Below are positions 41,166 through 42,173 of a stretch of 42,173 bases of DNA, piece by piece. Position 1 is the first letter of the stretch. Each line of letters begins with the position of its first letter. Under the pieces are notes generated by a model. It was not told where the DNA came from, searched no databases, and was given only the letters and a program-made list of their open reading frames with translations. Origin of the DNA: Marinobacter halodurans (lineage in GTDB: Bacteria; Pseudomonadota; Gammaproteobacteria; Pseudomonadales; Oleiphilaceae); contig NZ_SJDL01000043.1 of the NCBI RefSeq assembly GCF_004327985.1, forward strand, positions 1 through 42,173, read 5' to 3'. A program made the translations under genes and the position numbers.

Positions 41166-41974
41166 AGGCGCTGTGCCGCCACCTGAACATCTCGCGGTCC
41201 GGCTACTACGCCTGGGTGAACCGAAAGCCCAGCCAGAGAGCGTCAGAGAACGCCGATCTGCTGCTCAAGATCCGTCGCACCTATAACGCCAGCAACGGTC
41301 GGTATGGGAGCCCTCGCGTGTATCAGTCGCTACGACGGGAAGGCGTTGAGGTTGGCGAGAACCGGGTGGCTCGCCTGATGCGGGAATGGGGCATGAAGGC
41401 GCGTGTCACGCGCGTTTATCGGCAAATGACCAAGCGCCGGGACGCGGCCAAAACGCTGCCCAACTACCGTCTGGAGGCGGCCAAGCCCGAGGCGATCAAC
41501 CAGCACTGGAGCAGCGATGTCACCTACATCAAGCTGGGCCGGAAATACGTGTTCCTGGCCGTTGTCCTGGATCTGTTCTCCCGTCGCATCGTGAGTTGGC
41601 GGCTGGGCGAGAACCTGAATGCGGACTTCTCCCGGGCGACCCTGCGAGAAGCGTTCAAGACACGCAAGCCCGAGCCCGGCTTGTTGTTCCATACGGATCG
41701 GGGCATCGAGTACCGGGCCCACAAGACGCAAGCGCTTCTGAAGCAGCACCAGGTCCGACACAGCATGAATCGCCCGGGGCAGTGCACCGATAATGCCGAG
41801 GTGGAATCCTTCTTCAAGACGTTGAAGGGAGAATTGCTGCAGGCGACCAGCTTTGTGACGCTGCGGCAATTACGACGGCATATAAATGACTATATTGAAG
41901 GCTTTTATAATCGCCAACGGCTGCACAGTGGCCTGGGCTACCGGACTCCGCTAGAGTTCGAGGAAATCAACTGA
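41090..41974 (+). CDS. IS3-family transposase OrfB (made by -1 frameshift from OrfA)
   Basis: Integrase-core part of OrfAB. In the -1 frame after AAAAAAG the protein runs 'AFRFVWKHRREHGVKALC' and 'ISRSGYYAWVN', HTH_21 ('NGRYGSPRVYQSLRREGVEV'), then the rve DDE domain: Asp in 'SSDVTYIKLG', Asp in 'FHTDRGIEY', Glu in 'NAEVESFFKTLK'. The end 'YNRQRLHSGLGYRTPLEFEE' is typical. No premature stops, so the element should be active. A GTG at 41216 is a possible independent start. Confidence 0.93.
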   Translation, partial: VSTLSGRGTAEAFRFVWKHRREHGVKALCRHLNISRSGYYAWVNRKPSQRASENADLLLKIRRTYNASNGRYGSPRVYQSLRREGVEVGENRVARLMREWGMKARVTRVYRQMTKRRDAAKTLPNYRLEAAKPEAINQHWSSDVTYIKLGRKYVFLAVVLDLFSRRIVSWRLGENLNADFSRATLREAFKTRKPEPGLLFHTDRGIEYRAHKTQALLKQHQVRHSMNRPGQCTDNAEVESFFKTLKGELLQATSFVTLRQLRRHINDYIEGFYNRQRLHSGLGYRTPLEFEEIN

Positions 41975-42067
41975 AGGGGCGTGTCCGATTTATTGGGGGA
42001 ACTCCAACGCACCTACGCTAGCGCTCCGGCACGCCGCAAAGCCAAGGCGTTAGGGAGGATAATTACT

Positions 42068-42173
42068 ATGTCCATATTCTGGTGGGTGGCGATAGCCATA
42101 GCAGTAATTTGGTTTATTTCCTCTCTTCGTTCTAAAAGCAAAGCTCATAGATCGTTTGCCGCTTCGGATGACG
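42068..42173 (+). CDS. Cassette 4 protein, N-terminal part of a small membrane protein
   Basis: ATG 42068 with GGGAGG 10-12 nt upstream, 19 bp into the next cassette. The 35 visible codons encode one N-terminal hydrophobic helix (SIFWWVAIAIAVIWFISSL) followed by a basic segment. The gene is cut by the window edge. Identity unknown. Confidence 0.65.
   Translation, partial: MSIFWWVAIAIAVIWFISSLRSKSKAHRSFAASDD

Larger units (their letters stand above)
40737..42006 (+). mobile_element. IS3-family insertion sequence, complete, 1270 bp
   Basis: Terminal inverted repeats of 28 bp, 21 matching: left 40737-40764 (TGGACTTCCCC ... GGACACGC), right 41979-42006 read inverted (TGGAGTTCCCC ... GGACACGC). 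Flanked by a 3-bp direct repeat ACG (40734-40736 and 42007-42009). Contains two overlapping-frame transposase genes joined by an A6G slippery heptamer. It looks intact and therefore recent. Subgroup not assigned. Confidence 0.92.
40711..42055 (+). repeat. attC site of cassette 3, split by an IS3-family insertion
   Basis: Left part 40711-40736 (R'' ACATAAC, then AAATGGCTGTTGTCGGACG); right part 42007-42055 (CACCTACGC ... CGGCACGCCGCAAAGCC ... R' GTTAGGG at 42049-42055). Without the IS and one ACG copy it would be 72 bp and fold through GGCT/AGCC and CGGACG-type arms. R'' is the exact complement of GTTATGT at the cassette start. Confidence 0.8.
37370..42173. mobile_element. Chromosomal integron (right end outside window)
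   Basis: Integrase gene on the minus strand, attI region, then cassettes on the plus strand with three attC sites. Boundaries inferred from the G^TTRRRY crossover: cassette 1 38672-39440, cassette 2 39441-39818, cassette 3 39819-42049 (inflated by an IS), cassette 4 from 42050. The array is AT-richer than the host genes and continues past the window. Confidence 0.9.

Noticed and set aside
41979-42006. CCGATTTATT in the right IS end, shared with the repeat next to the integrase
   Set aside because: The word occurs within the IS terminal repeat and the rest of the 14-bp repeat does not match; a common origin is not supported.

Overview
The window looks like the chromosome of a GC-rich, aerobic, probably marine gammaproteobacterium. 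A Marinobacter-like or other Alteromonadales/Pseudomonadales host is my best guess from gene content; no rRNA or species marker confirms it. Evidence for this is the Pqi lipid-transport operon, arginine succinyltransferase genes, FTR1 and VIT iron genes, a PEP-CTERM protein and a chromosomal integron. About 38 kb is GC-rich and densely coded. The last 3.5 kb, the integron cassettes, are visibly AT-richer.

Layout. 1-4.9 kb (minus): a two-partner secretion pair, the TpsB transporter followed by a giant TpsA/FHA/CdiA-like exoprotein that runs off the left edge. 5.3-11.8 kb: an ankyrin gene remnant, an acyl-CoA synthetase, a divergent AraC-type regulator and a thiolase/acyl-CoA dehydrogenase/SDR operon. 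A shared 29-bp element lies upstream of both metabolic units and suggests one regulon. 11.9-15.4 kb: pqiA (split into two genes), pqiB, pqiC. 15.4-20.1 kb: aldo/keto reductase, cupin, Bcr/CflA exporter, nitroreductase and EamA transporter. 20.1-24.4 kb: a MarR regulator with three operator-like palindromes, an Lrp regulator, and an arginine/ornithine catabolic set (aminotransferase, astA, DUF1338 dioxygenase). 24.4-25.2 kb: a PEP-CTERM surface protein with a candidate sigma-54 promoter. 25.5-28.8 kb: Mut7-C protein, gamma-glutamylcyclotransferase, cupredoxin-FTR1 iron uptake and a VIT transporter. 29.2-36.7 kb: DUF1127, LysR and AraC/GyrI regulators, then a run of small stress-type proteins (three VOC proteins, two methyltransferases, SRPBCC, FMN reductase, DUF3175, YciI, cupin).

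36.8 kb to the right edge: a small membrane protein, a repeat remnant, and an integron. The integron has a full integron integrase on the minus strand with a LexA-type box in its promoter, an attI region, and cassettes read on the plus strand: (1) an unknown 224-residue protein, (2) a 378-bp cassette with little or no coding content, (3) a protein with a C-terminal TIR-like domain, a plausible anti-phage NADase, and (4) a membrane protein cut by the window edge. Cassette boundaries are supported by R''/R' complementarity. The attC of the TIR cassette is split by a complete IS3-family element (1270 bp, ACG target duplication, A6G frameshift heptamer), which should stop that cassette from excising.

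The most novel-looking material is the integron: the TIR-like cassette, the unknown first cassette, the IS-split attC, and a repeat pair in attI.
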